In this document: piece by piece, positions 19,585 to 29,413 of the stretch
How the letters are laid out: each line of letters begins with the position of its first letter
How positions within the stretch are numbered: the stretch's first letter is position 1
Program-made: the position numbers and the translations under genes
Notes under the pieces: model-generated
Database searches by the model: none
Seen by the model: the letters and a program-made list of their open reading frames with translations, nothing else
What the model was told of the DNA's origin: nothing
Source: an uncultured Bacteroidota bacterium
Lineage (GTDB): Bacteria > Bacteroidota > Bacteroidia > Flavobacteriales > Flavobacteriaceae
Direction of reading: 5' to 3'
Length of the DNA: 64,000 nt
Assembly: GCA_902526075.1 (NCBI GenBank)
Contig: CABZJM010000004.1
Location: forward strand, 24,092-88,091

Positions 19585-20081
19585 AGGATTAGTTCATAAC
19601 AATAAAAAGGAAACTCGCTTTGTTTTGGAAAATAGATTCCTTCCAACCGCTCATAACCTCTTGATTCATAAAATTTAAGGTTTCTTTTATTCACTGAAAA
19701 TGTATCTAATCTAACAGAAACAAATTTTTTTTCTGTGGCATATTTTTCAGCGAAATCCATCAAGATTTTTCCAATACCCTTTTTTTGAAAATCAGGATGA
19801 ACTGCCAATCTATGAATATATAAATTATTATTATTTTTAGTTTTCCATTTAACAGGTAAATAAACTTTATCCATATGAATGCAAAGAGAAATACATGCAA
19901 TCACCTTACTTTTTTTGACATAAACATATAATTCTTGATTTTCTGCGTCACTAATAAAAGAGCCTCTGTCTGGATAATGTTCATTCCACTGATAGATCTC
20001 ATTTTGAATCATGTACAGTGCACATGATTTTGTAATATTTAGAATAGAATTTATGTCGGAAAGACCTCCTTTTCTTATCAT
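19581..20081 (-). CDS. GNAT family N-acetyltransferase
   Basis: 166 residues with the acetyl-CoA-binding motif as HPDFQKKGIGKILM near residue 112 and the typical final FYESRGYERL. It transfers an acetyl group from acetyl-CoA to an amine; the target is unknown. It is the first gene of the GNAT-MATE pair, overlapping the transporter by 4 nt. That arrangement could reflect a joint resistance role. The 90-nt gap to the divergent gene at 20172 contains no promoter I can define. Confidence 0.85.
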   Translation of the reverse strand: MIRKGGLSDINSILNITKSCALYMIQNEIYQWNEHYPDRGSFISDAENQELYVYVKKSKVIACISLCIHMDKVYLPVKWKTKNNNNLYIHRLAVHPDFQKKGIGKILMDFAEKYATEKKFVSVRLDTFSVNKRNLKFYESRGYERLEGIYFPKQSEFPFYCYELIL

Positions 20082-20171
20082 AACTAAGTGAATAAAAAAA
20101 CAAATTTAAAATTAAAAGCTTTATAAAATCATCTAATTTTAGATAATACTAATATTTGTTATGACATAATT

Positions 20172-20669
20172 ATGACTCTATTTTTATCTGCGCTTTTAAT
20201 TTTTGTTTTGAGGCTTATAGATCAATCACTAACAACGGTAAGGGCTCTGGTAGTAACAAAAAATCCAGTGATTGGAGCATTCATTGGGTTGGTTGAATCA
20301 GCAATTTGGATTCTTGCCGTTTCTCAAGTGATCAAGGACATAAATGATGCTTTTTTGATAGCGGCTTATGCTTTTGGCTTTGCAGCTGGAACTTTACTTG
20401 GAATTCAATTAGAAAAATTTATTGGTCTTGGAAGCGCTGTTGTTAGAGTTTTTACACCTGCTAAATCAGCAAATATTAGTAAGCCACTTAGAGATAAAGG
20501 TTTTATGGTCACTGACATTAAAGCAAAGGGAAGAGATGGGGTTGTTATCATTTCTTGGTGCATTGTTCCTAGAAAAAAATTGAGCAATGTACTTGGAATA
20601 ATAAAGTCGGTAAATCCTGACGCCTATGTTACCACAGACTTTGCAAATCTTACAACACTTAGAAAATAG
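20172..20669 (+). CDS. UPF0316 membrane protein (DUF5698 + DUF2179)
   Basis: 165 residues. Three membrane segments fill the N-terminal 75 residues (LFLSALLIFVLRLIDQSLTT and following). A soluble C-terminal DUF2179-type domain follows, ending in DAYVTTDFANL. This layout matches the UPF0316 family, which is widespread and of unknown function. The DUF2179 fold resembles small-ligand-binding domains in other membrane proteins. It is a single-gene unit. Confidence 0.75.
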   Translation: MTLFLSALLIFVLRLIDQSLTTVRALVVTKNPVIGAFIGLVESAIWILAVSQVIKDINDAFLIAAYAFGFAAGTLLGIQLEKFIGLGSAVVRVFTPAKSANISKPLRDKGFMVTDIKAKGRDGVVIISWCIVPRKKLSNVLGIIKSVNPDAYVTTDFANLTTLRK

Positions 20670-20674
20670 GAGTG

Positions 20675-20854
20675 TTAGTGAAACTTTGATTTAAAAATAT
20701 TTATCAGTATTATCAAAACAACACCAGATAAAAGTATTGAGCTACTATTTTCAGTAAGTAATTCTATAATAGAAAGAACTCCACCAAGAACAATTAAAAA
20801 AACAGCTAGATTAAAAAGCCTACGATAATTGTATGGATTCCAAAAGTTACTCAT
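20675..20854 (-). CDS. Small two-helix membrane protein
   Basis: A 59-codon frame on the minus strand converges with the UPF0316 gene. It begins MSNFWNPYNYRRLFN, then two hydrophobic segments (LAVFLIVLGGVLSII and SILLSGVVLIILINIF) separated by a polar turn, and ends in a basic tail. The positive residues before the first helix and the clean two-helix pattern argue for a real gene. No family is recognised. Confidence 0.5.
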   Translation of the reverse strand: MSNFWNPYNYRRLFNLAVFLIVLGGVLSIIELLTENSSSILLSGVVLIILINIFKSKFH

Positions 20855-21030
20855 AAGATTATTTTTTTATCACTCGAATATAAAAAAAAATACTATGTTT
20901 ATGAAGGAGTTTTTTATGAATGAATTGTACTAAATTGAAAAAATATGCTTTAAAAAATTATTAATATCTCAGAATTTGAGCTGTTAAGACAATAAAAAAT
21001 CAAAAATTAAGGCTATTATTTGTAAATATC

Positions 21031-21061
21031 TTTTCTAAAATAACCTTTAGTGTTATATTTA
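21031..21061 (+). promoter_or_regulatory. Candidate promoter for the susCD operon
   Basis: A TTTT at 21031-21034, 19 nt of spacer and TATATTTA at 21054-21061 resemble the Bacteroidota -33 TTTG and -7 TAnnTTTG elements, with one mismatch in each. It lies 33 nt before the susC start in a 240-nt gap that otherwise holds no gene. A half-palindrome CTCA-N5-TGAG lies about 80-90 nt upstream of it. The assignment is weak because both boxes are AT-only. Confidence 0.3.
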
Positions 21062-21094
21062 GGCTATAAATTTAATAACTGAAACAAACTAATC

Positions 21095-24000
21095 ATGAAA
21101 AAATTACTAATAGTATTTCTTCTTTTCCCAATTTTAGTTTTCTCACAAACTAAAACGATTTCGGGAACTGTTAATGACGAAAATAGCCTTCCTCTTGTGG
21201 GAGTTAACATTACAGTTCAGAATTCAAACCTCGGAGCCTTGACAGACTTTGACGGGAATTTTTCTATTACAATTCCTACCGACAAACCTAGGGTTTTAAT
21301 ATTCTCTTATTTAGGCTACACAACACAGGAGGTTGATGTTTCATCATCAGATAATATTTCCATTATGATGATACCAGATCTTGAACAACTTGAAGAAGTA
21401 GTTGTTGTTGGTTATGGTTCAGTATTAAAAAAGGATTTAACAGGTTCACTATCACAGGTTGAAGTTGATGAAGAAGTTGCCAATCAATCAAACTCTATTG
21501 ATCAGTTATTACAGGGTAGAGCTGCAGGAGTACAGGTAATTCAAAATGGAGGAACTCCAGGGGCTGGAATCAGCGTAAAAATCAGAGGTACAAATAGCTT
21601 AAGAGGAAACAATGAGCCTCTTTATGTTGTTGATGGTGTAATTATTTCTTCAGCAGGTGAAGATGTTTTACCAGCTGGGGTTGGTAATTCTGGTCAAGAA
21701 AGTCAAAACGGTCTCAATGGAATCAACCCAAGAGACATTGAAAGTATACAAGTTCTGAAAGATGCATCGGCTACTGCTATTTATGGATCTAGAGGTGCTA
21801 ATGGAGTAGTTGTTATTACAACAAAAAAAGGAAAGAGTGGCAAGGTTAATATTGAAGCGTTTAGTAATACTTCTGTTAGGGTTATTTCAAAAAAATACGA
21901 TGTTTTAGATCCTTATGGTTTTGCTGCTTATGTTAATGAGGTACAAGCAAGTAATGGATTAAACCCAAGATATTTTATTGATGATGATTATGCAATATAT
22001 GGTGTTGAGTCTGACGGTACTATTTCGGCAACACCAGCTCGTTCATATCATTGGCAAGATGAAATATATACAAGTGGAATTAGTAGAAAAGTTGGAGGCT
22101 CTGTTTCAGGCGGAACTGATAATGGAAATTATTACATTTCTGCTGGATTTGATGATCAAGCTGGTGTAGTTCCAACCTCATCATTTAAAAGCGGCGATTT
22201 AAGAATGAATTTTAATCAGGACCTTAATGATAAGCTTATACTTGAGGCAAGAATGAGTGGATACATAAGTTCAACAAACTTTGCTGAAAGTGGTGACTTA
22301 ATTGGAGGCTCAAATCAAAGTTTTATTAAAAACCTTATTTCTTTCAGACCTATTATTACTGAAGAGTTTGAGGATTTTGGTGAAGATTTAGACCTTTCAA
22401 ATCCTTATTCCTGGATAAATGATTTTGAGGATATTTCAAAAGAAAGTAGATACATCGGTAACATTGGTCTTACATATAAATTACCTGTTCAAGGCCTCAG
22501 ATATCAGGTTAAGGTTGGTGGAAATATTAGAAGCAAAGAAAGAAGAAGATTTTTTGGAACAACAACCTGGCTAGGTAATAATGCAAATGGAGCACTACAA
22601 ATTACTGGTCTTAACAACTCTTCTTTTCAAGTAAATAATTTTTTAAGATTTAACAGAACATTAAAGCGTAAGCATAGAATTAATAGTGTTCTTGGTATAA
22701 CATATGATGTTAGAAAAGTCTCAAATAATATCTATGCCGTTGAAGATTTTGTAACTACTCAGTTTACAACACAAAATCCAGCGTTTGGACAAGTTATTAC
22801 TAGACCGCTTACTTATATTAAAGGTGATCAGCAAATCTTTTCATTATTAGGTAGGCTTAATTATACTTATGATAATACATATATTTTGACTGCGACTTTT
22901 AGACGAGATGGGGTTTCAAAGTTTGCTCAAAATAATCGTTATGGATTTTTTCCCTCCTTTGCATTAGCATGGAATGTACATCAGAATAATGATTTAAAAA
23001 TATTTGACGAGCTTAAGTTAAGAGCTGGTTGGGGTCAAATTGGTAATCACGGAATTGGATCTTATGGTACGTTGTCTAATTATGGAGTTTCACCAAATTT
23101 GTATGGAAATCCAGACGGGGGCACAAATGTTCCTATTGCCTTACAAAATGTCGCAAATCCTGATCTGACTTGGGAAACTACGGAACAGTTAAATGTTGGA
23201 GCTGACTTTACAACAACTAACGGAAAGATAAGTGGTACAATTGACATTTACGATAAAACAACAAAAGACTTATTGCAAAATGTAAATATTCCAACATCCT
23301 CTGGTTTTTCAAATATTCTTGTAAATAGAGGTGAAATTTCAAATAAAGGTCTGGAGATTTCCCTGGATACTGAGCTTGTATCTAGCAATGATTTCAATTT
23401 AACTTTTGGAGGTAATATTGGTTTTAATAAAACTAAAATTACAAATTTAGCAGCACAGCCATTAGACGAATTTTATATAGACGGTGTTGTGGAAGAAAGA
23501 AGGTTTTATTTTGGCGCACAGGTTTCAAGAGGAAACATATTTAAATACCCGGCAAACGTTTTTGTCGAAGGGGAAGAAACAAGTTTATTTTATGGTTTAG
23601 AAACTGATGGAATATATCAAACGGGTGATGTACTTCCTAATATTTTTGGTATTGATGCTGCCCCGGGTGATGTAAAAATAGTTGATCAAAATGGAGATGG
23701 TATTATTGATTTAAATGACAGAACCTTTATTGGAAACCCAAACCCTGATTTTATATATGGATTTAATTTCAATATAAACTATAAAAGACTATCGGCTAGC
23801 ATTTTATTTAATGGCGTTTATGGAAATGATATTGCAAATGGAAACTTGCTTCAATTAGAAAATGCAGAAGGACTAACATATTTAAATATTGTACCCGACG
23901 CATACTATAATGCATGGAGACCTGACGCTCAAACAAACACCTATCCTAGAATTGGATACACGACTAATGGTCAACCTGCAATGACTGATAGAATTATAGA

Positions 24001-24244
24001 AGATGGAAGTTACTTAAGATTAAGTAATCTTACAGTTAGCTATGACTTTGATGTAAACAACAACGATTCAATAAGTAATTTAAAATTATTTATAGCAGGA
24101 CAAAACTTACTTACATGGACTGATTATTCGGGATATGATCCTGAAATATCAAGCTTTTTATACAATGGTTTAATCAATGGGGTTGACTGGAACGGAAGAG
24201 CAAATGCTAGAACATTTATCTTGGGATTAAATGTTGGATTTTAA
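21095..24244 (+). CDS. susC: SusC/RagA-type TonB-linked outer membrane glycan importer
   Basis: 1049 residues. A signal peptide ends near LVFSQ. A carboxypeptidase-regulatory-like domain covers about 20-105 (TISGTVNDENSLPLVGVN). The TonB box region and plug cover about 105-240 (VVVGYG, KIRGTNSLRGNNEPLYVVDG, GSRGANGVVVITTKKG). The 22-strand barrel ends in FILGLNVGF. It forms the transport channel in the outer membrane, closed by the SusD lid encoded next, and should import the large oligosaccharides released by the surface enzymes. It is the first gene of the long plus-strand run. Confidence 0.95.
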   Translation: MKKLLIVFLLFPILVFSQTKTISGTVNDENSLPLVGVNITVQNSNLGALTDFDGNFSITIPTDKPRVLIFSYLGYTTQEVDVSSSDNISIMMIPDLEQLEEVVVVGYGSVLKKDLTGSLSQVEVDEEVANQSNSIDQLLQGRAAGVQVIQNGGTPGAGISVKIRGTNSLRGNNEPLYVVDGVIISSAGEDVLPAGVGNSGQESQNGLNGINPRDIESIQVLKDASATAIYGSRGANGVVVITTKKGKSGKVNIEAFSNTSVRVISKKYDVLDPYGFAAYVNEVQASNGLNPRYFIDDDYAIYGVESDGTISATPARSYHWQDEIYTSGISRKVGGSVSGGTDNGNYYISAGFDDQAGVVPTSSFKSGDLRMNFNQDLNDKLILEARMSGYISSTNFAESGDLIGGSNQSFIKNLISFRPIITEEFEDFGEDLDLSNPYSWINDFEDISKESRYIGNIGLTYKLPVQGLRYQVKVGGNIRSKERRRFFGTTTWLGNNANGALQITGLNNSSFQVNNFLRFNRTLKRKHRINSVLGITYDVRKVSNNIYAVEDFVTTQFTTQNPAFGQVITRPLTYIKGDQQIFSLLGRLNYTYDNTYILTATFRRDGVSKFAQNNRYGFFPSFALAWNVHQNNDLKIFDELKLRAGWGQIGNHGIGSYGTLSNYGVSPNLYGNPDGGTNVPIALQNVANPDLTWETTEQLNVGADFTTTNGKISGTIDIYDKTTKDLLQNVNIPTSSGFSNILVNRGEISNKGLEISLDTELVSSNDFNLTFGGNIGFNKTKITNLAAQPLDEFYIDGVVEERRFYFGAQVSRGNIFKYPANVFVEGEETSLFYGLETDGIYQTGDVLPNIFGIDAAPGDVKIVDQNGDGIIDLNDRTFIGNPNPDFIYGFNFNINYKRLSASILFNGVYGNDIANGNLLQLENAEGLTYLNIVPDAYYNAWRPDAQTNTYPRIGYTTNGQPAMTDRIIEDGSYLRLSNLTVSYDFDVNNNDSISNLKLFIAGQNLLTWTDYSGYDPEISSFLYNGLINGVDWNGRANARTFILGLNVGF

Positions 24245-24272
24245 ACAATTAAAAAAACTAAATTCTTTAATT

Positions 24273-25796
24273 ATGAAAAATTTTAAAATAATATTATTAA
24301 CTATAATTGGGTTATTGTCAATGTCATGTGACCTTGATGAAGACCCAATATTTTTAGATTCTCAAGCAGTTTATACTGATATTAATGTTGCAAAAGGTGC
24401 ATTAGATGGAATTTATCAGGGATTAACTAGCTATGGAGCTCAGGAACAAAGACTTTTTGCTCTTGCAGGTTATTCGGGATTATTTGTTACAGGTAAAAAC
24501 GGCGGTAACAACGTTAATAATGTAAACAATGCAAACTTATTCTCTTTAAAACCAACCTATGATATAGATTCCGAGAATATGTGGGGAGGATTATACAGAG
24601 TTATTGCCAGGTGTAACGGTGCTATAGAAAATGTTTCAACAGTCTTGGAGCCATCATCATCTGATGAATCAGGGTTTAACGATATTGCCGGTCAAGCATA
24701 CTTTGTTAGAGCATGGTCATACTTTTCTTTAACTAGATTATGGGGTGATGTACCTCTTTGGCTATCATTACCAAATAATGAAAACTTGCATTTAGCAACT
24801 TCACCTTCAAAGGATATTTATGCACAAATAATTACTGATGCCGAAATGGCAGCCTCTCTTATGAATGGCAATTTTGGAACTGGATATCCTAGGCAGTATG
24901 CTGCTAATATGTTGCTAGCTAAGGTATATATGACTCTTGCTACTAATCCAGTTTTAAGAGCTGACGGATTAAGTGAAATGGATTACTGGCAATTAGCTTA
25001 CGATCAAGCTATGCAGGCTTATGGTCAATACAGTTTAGTTGCTGATTACAGCAGTTTATTCACTGATACTAATGAAAACTCATCTGAATCTATTTGGGAA
25101 TTACAAATAAGCCAAGATGCTGCAAACTCACAAATGGGAAGAAATTTTACCCCATGGAAATATAAACTAGGACAACATTTTGGATGGTTAAGGGCTAATG
25201 CAGATGTTTATAATCATCATATATCGACCTATCCAAATGACCCAAGGCTGGAGGGAACCTACTTACATAGTTATAATAGAGCGGATAATGGAAATTTAGT
25301 TACTGTTTATCCCTCTAACCCTAATAGACCAAACTTTTCCAAGGCACACCCATTTTTTTTCAAATTCACAGAGAAAGATACTCAGCATAGTAATCAATAC
25401 GGAGATCAGAATGTAATCATTTACAGATATGGCGAATTACTAATCATGCTTGCCGAAATATCAAATGAATTAGACAATGGTCAACAATTAGGATTTATAA
25501 CTGAACTATTAAGTAGAGTTGGGATGAGTCCCCAAGCAGACTATTTTGGAACTCAAGCAGAATTTAGAGATGCAATTATGTATGAGTATAGATTTGAAGT
25601 GTTAGGTGAAGGAGAGGATGCGCATAACAACAGAAGGAGAGGATTTGATTATTTTTTAAATAAGACAATTTTATTTCACAATAATAACCCTATTCATAAT
25701 CCTGCTGTAGATCTTACTTTAAGTACCGACGAGTCTCAAGTAATGTCATTGCCAATTCCGTTAATTGAAATCAACACTAACGATTTAATTGACTAA
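24273..25796 (+). CDS. susD: SusD/RagB-type surface glycan-binding lipoprotein
   Basis: 507 residues from the ATG at 24273. An upstream in-frame ATG at 24231 would overlap susC and bury the signal peptide, so I reject it. The signal ends in the lipobox LLSMSC, followed by acidic residues (DLDEDP), a surface-export type signal in Bacteroidota. TPR-like helices run through the middle (QAYFVRAWSYFSLTRLWGDVPL, in part). It closes the SusC channel and binds the glycan. A strong terminator follows 17 nt after its stop. Confidence 0.95.
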   Translation: MKNFKIILLTIIGLLSMSCDLDEDPIFLDSQAVYTDINVAKGALDGIYQGLTSYGAQEQRLFALAGYSGLFVTGKNGGNNVNNVNNANLFSLKPTYDIDSENMWGGLYRVIARCNGAIENVSTVLEPSSSDESGFNDIAGQAYFVRAWSYFSLTRLWGDVPLWLSLPNNENLHLATSPSKDIYAQIITDAEMAASLMNGNFGTGYPRQYAANMLLAKVYMTLATNPVLRADGLSEMDYWQLAYDQAMQAYGQYSLVADYSSLFTDTNENSSESIWELQISQDAANSQMGRNFTPWKYKLGQHFGWLRANADVYNHHISTYPNDPRLEGTYLHSYNRADNGNLVTVYPSNPNRPNFSKAHPFFFKFTEKDTQHSNQYGDQNVIIYRYGELLIMLAEISNELDNGQQLGFITELLSRVGMSPQADYFGTQAEFRDAIMYEYRFEVLGEGEDAHNNRRRGFDYFLNKTILFHNNNPIHNPAVDLTLSTDESQVMSLPIPLIEINTNDLID

Positions 25797-25812
25797 AAAT
25801 TTAAATTAATAT

Positions 25813-25853
25813 ATGCTGCCATTAATTGTGATATTAGTGGTAGCATTTTTTTT
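25813..25853 (+). terminator. Intrinsic terminator between susD and the GH30 gene
   Basis: A 14-bp stem (25813-25826 with 25833-25846, two G-U pairs, otherwise perfect) closes a 6-nt loop and runs into eight T residues (25846-25853). The next gene starts only 6 nt later, so downstream enzymes must depend on read-through or RNA processing here. This would make susCD mRNA more abundant than the enzyme mRNA. Confidence 0.85.
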
Positions 25854-25858
25854 GAAAA

Positions 25859-28015
25859 TTGAGAAGTTTAATAATAACAGCTTTAATGACTTTGGTTTTG
25901 TGCCCCTTAATTTCGCAAAATCAATTACCTCTTGCCAATGGTTTTCTAGAAGATATTGAAAATAATGAATTTCAATATTGGAGCCATCAAGCCAATGAGG
26001 GAGGAGAGGCAACATACTCAATTGAAACAAATGATTTGGTTGCGGGTAGCACAAAAGCTCTAAAATGTGAAGTGCATTCATTGGGGGCAAACGGATGGCA
26101 TGTTAGTTCAAAAAGTGAATATCCTTTTCAAGTTATTGCCGGTCAAAAATATACAGTGACTTTCTTTGCTAAGGTTGAGGGAGCAGACTCAAGGCAAGTG
26201 AAACTTGTTTTTCAATCTGATGTTTCTGGTAGTTATCAGGGACAAAATATTTGGATAACTAATGAATGGCAAAGATATTCTCATACTTTTACTGTTGAAC
26301 ATTCTAGTGATAACAATAGGGTGAGGTTTTGGTACATGCAATCTGACGTAACTTACTTATTGGATGAAGTGAGTATTTCCCCAGGCGATAGAATAACCTT
26401 TCAACCTGAAGAAAAACATCAAACAGTTGATGGTTTTGGAGCAGGAATTAAAAGAAGAACAGAGCAGCTCTATGTATTAAACGACTCGTTTAGAGAACAA
26501 ATTGAACAATATTGTTTTAATGACCTTGAGGTTAATATGATTAGGTTTTTTGTTTATCATGATTTAGAGCCTGAAAATGATAATGATGATCCGTACAGCT
26601 TAGACGAATCACAACTTGATTGGACAAGATATGATAGTGATCCAACTATTTGGAGAACAAGATATGTTGGTGAAGCCTTACAAAATGCTTTTAGCCAAAG
26701 TATCAACGGATTTGATCACATTATTGGTAACTGTAACAGCGCCCCAGCTTGGCTTAAAACAAACGGTCAACATAATGGTGGAGGCACTCTGATTAGTGGA
26801 GGAGAATCAGAATTTAGTGAGTTCCTAGTTGCTTTTTTAAACGGTATGGAATCACGATATGGAATTGAAGTAACGGCAATTTCTCCTACAAATGAACCTG
26901 ACTACGAAGTTTCATATGAATCTATGAATACAACTCCTTCAGAATTATCAAGTATATTAATAAATCTTAACTCTAGATTGTCAAACTCTGGTTTAAATTA
27001 TATCGATATAGTTTCACCTGAATGTTTTAGAGTTGAATCTCAAAATTCCGGAACTTCTGCTACCAATTATATTAATACAATGTTTGAAAATTCAGCTGTT
27101 GAGGAAGCTGTGGATATTGTAGCTACTCATACTTATGCTGACCCCAATCATAATGCTAATTGGAATGCATTAAAAGTAGCGGCTAATGGTAAACCAGTAT
27201 GGGTAACGGAATCTGCAAATCTCAATAGTACAGATCAATCAATGACAGATGCCGCAAATTATATTAAGTGGATAATAAGAGGATTTAACGAAGGTGGAGT
27301 TACTGCTTACATGCTACATTTATTTTATGAGGAAGCCGATAACAATGGTTATTCTAGCTTAGTTGCATGGACTCCAATAGGTGAAATAATTTTACCAAAA
27401 AGATATCATTCATTCAAGCATTTTACAAACTTAGTCAAGAAAGATTATAGCCTGATTAGTTCTGCTTCAAGCGATGAAAATGGAGTTTTTGTTGCTGGAT
27501 TTATTTCAGATGATGAATCTAAGGTAATAGTTCAAATATTTAATGAGGGAAATGAAAAAGACTTATCAATAGATATTCCGCTTGGTGCAATATCAGTTGA
27601 AACCTTTTTAACCACTAATAATGACTCTCAGGAGTTTTCATCCTTGGGGACATATGAAATAGATTATTATAACAGATATTTTACAACAACTCTGCCCGAA
27701 TTATCTTTAACTTCACTAGTTTTTGATATTGATGAATCTCTTTCTAACAGTGAGTTTAATTTTATAAATAATAATGATTTTCAAGTTGAGTTATTCCCTA
27801 ATCCAGCAGAAGATCAACTCAATTTGATTCTACCTGATTATTCGAATTATAATGTTAAGATTTTTAATTTACAAGGTCGAAAATTAATCGATAGGTTTAG
27901 TAATAATAAAGAAGTTTTACTTGATATGTCTAAATTTCAAAAAGGAACTTACTTACTAAAGGTAAACTCTACAAGGGATAAAAGGACAGTAACTAAAAAG
28001 ATAATCAAACAATGA
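25859..28015 (+). CDS. Secreted GH30-like xylanase with N-terminal carbohydrate-binding module and T9SS tail
   Basis: 718 residues from TTG at 25859, which gives a full signal peptide (MRSLIITALMTLVLCPLIS); no ATG exists before residue 10. Residues about 20-170 are a CBM4/9-like beta-sandwich. Residues 180-540 resemble GH30 (TVDGFGAGIKRR; acid/base Glu346 in SPTNEPDYE; nucleophile Glu451 in VWVTES), followed by the side beta-domain to about 630. The last 75 residues are a T9SS tail (LFPNPAEDQLNL). The family's xylanase branch is likely. The arginine pair that binds glucuronic acid in classical GH30_8 enzymes is not where expected (see findings). The start of the next gene overlaps its stop. 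Confidence 0.85.
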   Translation: MRSLIITALMTLVLCPLISQNQLPLANGFLEDIENNEFQYWSHQANEGGEATYSIETNDLVAGSTKALKCEVHSLGANGWHVSSKSEYPFQVIAGQKYTVTFFAKVEGADSRQVKLVFQSDVSGSYQGQNIWITNEWQRYSHTFTVEHSSDNNRVRFWYMQSDVTYLLDEVSISPGDRITFQPEEKHQTVDGFGAGIKRRTEQLYVLNDSFREQIEQYCFNDLEVNMIRFFVYHDLEPENDNDDPYSLDESQLDWTRYDSDPTIWRTRYVGEALQNAFSQSINGFDHIIGNCNSAPAWLKTNGQHNGGGTLISGGESEFSEFLVAFLNGMESRYGIEVTAISPTNEPDYEVSYESMNTTPSELSSILINLNSRLSNSGLNYIDIVSPECFRVESQNSGTSATNYINTMFENSAVEEAVDIVATHTYADPNHNANWNALKVAANGKPVWVTESANLNSTDQSMTDAANYIKWIIRGFNEGGVTAYMLHLFYEEADNNGYSSLVAWTPIGEIILPKRYHSFKHFTNLVKKDYSLISSASSDENGVFVAGFISDDESKVIVQIFNEGNEKDLSIDIPLGAISVETFLTTNNDSQEFSSLGTYEIDYYNRYFTTTLPELSLTSLVFDIDESLSNSEFNFINNNDFQVELFPNPAEDQLNLILPDYSNYNVKIFNLQGRKLIDRFSNNKEVLLDMSKFQKGTYLLKVNSTRDKRTVTKKIIKQ

Positions 28016-29412
28016 AAATAAACGGTTCCACATATTATTTTGTGCTAATATTTTTATTGTTTTTTAATAGTTTTTATGCTCAACAAGAATCAAAGCCTAC
28101 CAATATAATATTTTATCTTTCAGATGATCAGGATCTTTTAGATTACGGAGTTTATGGCAACCCAAAAGTTGAAACTAGTAATGTTGATCTTCTAGCAAAT
28201 CAAGGGATAAAATTTACAAATTTTTATTCTGGTCAGGCCATATGTGCTCCTAGTAGATCGCAAATTTTTACTGGAATGTATCCGGTAAAAAACGGTTGCA
28301 TGGCAAATCATATTGGTGTAAAGCCAAATATAAAAAGTATTACATCGTTATTAAAGGAATCAGGATATGAAGTGGTTTTAGCGGGTAAGAGCCATGTCAA
28401 ACCAAACAAAGTGTTTGATTGGACACACTATTTTCCAAAAGTTAATAACAGATATTTACCACTAGAAAAAATTGACGATTATTTAAAAAATGTCAATAAA
28501 CCATTTTGCTTAATTATTGCTTCAGATTATCCTCATGGTCCGTTTCCTAAAACTGACAATTATGGTAAAGCTGATATTTTTAAATTGCCATATGATCCAA
28601 ATTATGTTGGTAATCACAAGCCAGGGTATTACCAAAATATTCAAGACGATAATGATCAGCTTGGAAAAGTTTTAGAAATGGTTGATAAGCATGGTCATAG
28701 AGAAAGCTCTATGTTTATTTATGCTTCAGACCATGGTCTCAGTGGTAAGTGGAGTTTAAAAGAACAAGGACTTCGTCTTCCGTTTGTTGTCAGATGGCCT
28801 GGAAAAATTATGCCCAACACAACCTCTCAAACATTGTTGACTCTTGTAGATGTTTTACCTACTATTTTGGAAGTATCAAAAACCAAAATTCCTAGAGAAC
28901 TTGACGGGAAAAGCTTTGTTGTGTCATTAAAAGGTGATAATAAGCAAATTAATGAATATATATACGGGGTAGCTACTAGACAAAATATTAGGGAATGTAA
29001 AATTTTCCCTTCTAGAATGGTAAGAGACTCAAGGTTTAAGCTAATAAGAAATTTTAATTCCATTGAGGTTGTCAATTCAAATTTGGGTGACAATCCAATT
29101 ATAAACGAATTTGCCAAAATCGGAGCAGAATCTTTTCCAAATATTCCTTACGAAGAATTATACGACTTAGAAAAAGACCCATATCAAAAAGTAAATTTGA
29201 TAAAGGATAATAAATATAAAAAAATAAGAAACAGATTATCAATCGCTTTAGAAAACTGGATGAAAAGTCAAGAAGATTTTCTGTTGGAAGATCCAATCTC
29301 AATATTAAAACCGACCCTTCATCCTTTAGATAAAAATTCAAAATGGAATAGGGTACCTCAAAGTTTGACCGGTAAACTAAAAAATGAAGACTATATTAAA
29401 CTCCACTATTAA
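28012..29412 (+). CDS. Exported sulfatase, CAPSR type (first of three in tandem)
   Basis: 466 residues with a signal peptide (ending FYAQQ). The formylglycine motif is CAPSR with Cys78, which must be oxidised by an FGE. Metal ligands are seen in LSDDQD at the N-terminus and YASDHGLSG near residue 240. Overall it resembles the heparan N-sulfatase-like branch of the S1 family, but in this locus an O-sulfated sugar is more likely. It overlaps the GH30 gene by 4 nt. It has no C-terminal sorting domain, so it is probably periplasmic. Confidence 0.9.
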   Translation: MKINGSTYYFVLIFLLFFNSFYAQQESKPTNIIFYLSDDQDLLDYGVYGNPKVETSNVDLLANQGIKFTNFYSGQAICAPSRSQIFTGMYPVKNGCMANHIGVKPNIKSITSLLKESGYEVVLAGKSHVKPNKVFDWTHYFPKVNNRYLPLEKIDDYLKNVNKPFCLIIASDYPHGPFPKTDNYGKADIFKLPYDPNYVGNHKPGYYQNIQDDNDQLGKVLEMVDKHGHRESSMFIYASDHGLSGKWSLKEQGLRLPFVVRWPGKIMPNTTSQTLLTLVDVLPTILEVSKTKIPRELDGKSFVVSLKGDNKQINEYIYGVATRQNIRECKIFPSRMVRDSRFKLIRNFNSIEVVNSNLGDNPIINEFAKIGAESFPNIPYEELYDLEKDPYQKVNLIKDNKYKKIRNRLSIALENWMKSQEDFLLEDPISILKPTLHPLDKNSKWNRVPQSLTGKLKNEDYIKLHY

Positions 29413-29413
29413 T

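Noticed and set aside
20880..21030. A short ATG frame in the gap before susC
   Set aside because: Frames here are shorter than 20 codons and pure AT-rich intergenic sequence; no conserved pattern is seen.
29384..29413. Earlier start for the second sulfatase
   Set aside because: It lies inside the previous gene and would put ten residues before an otherwise complete signal peptide that starts at 29414.
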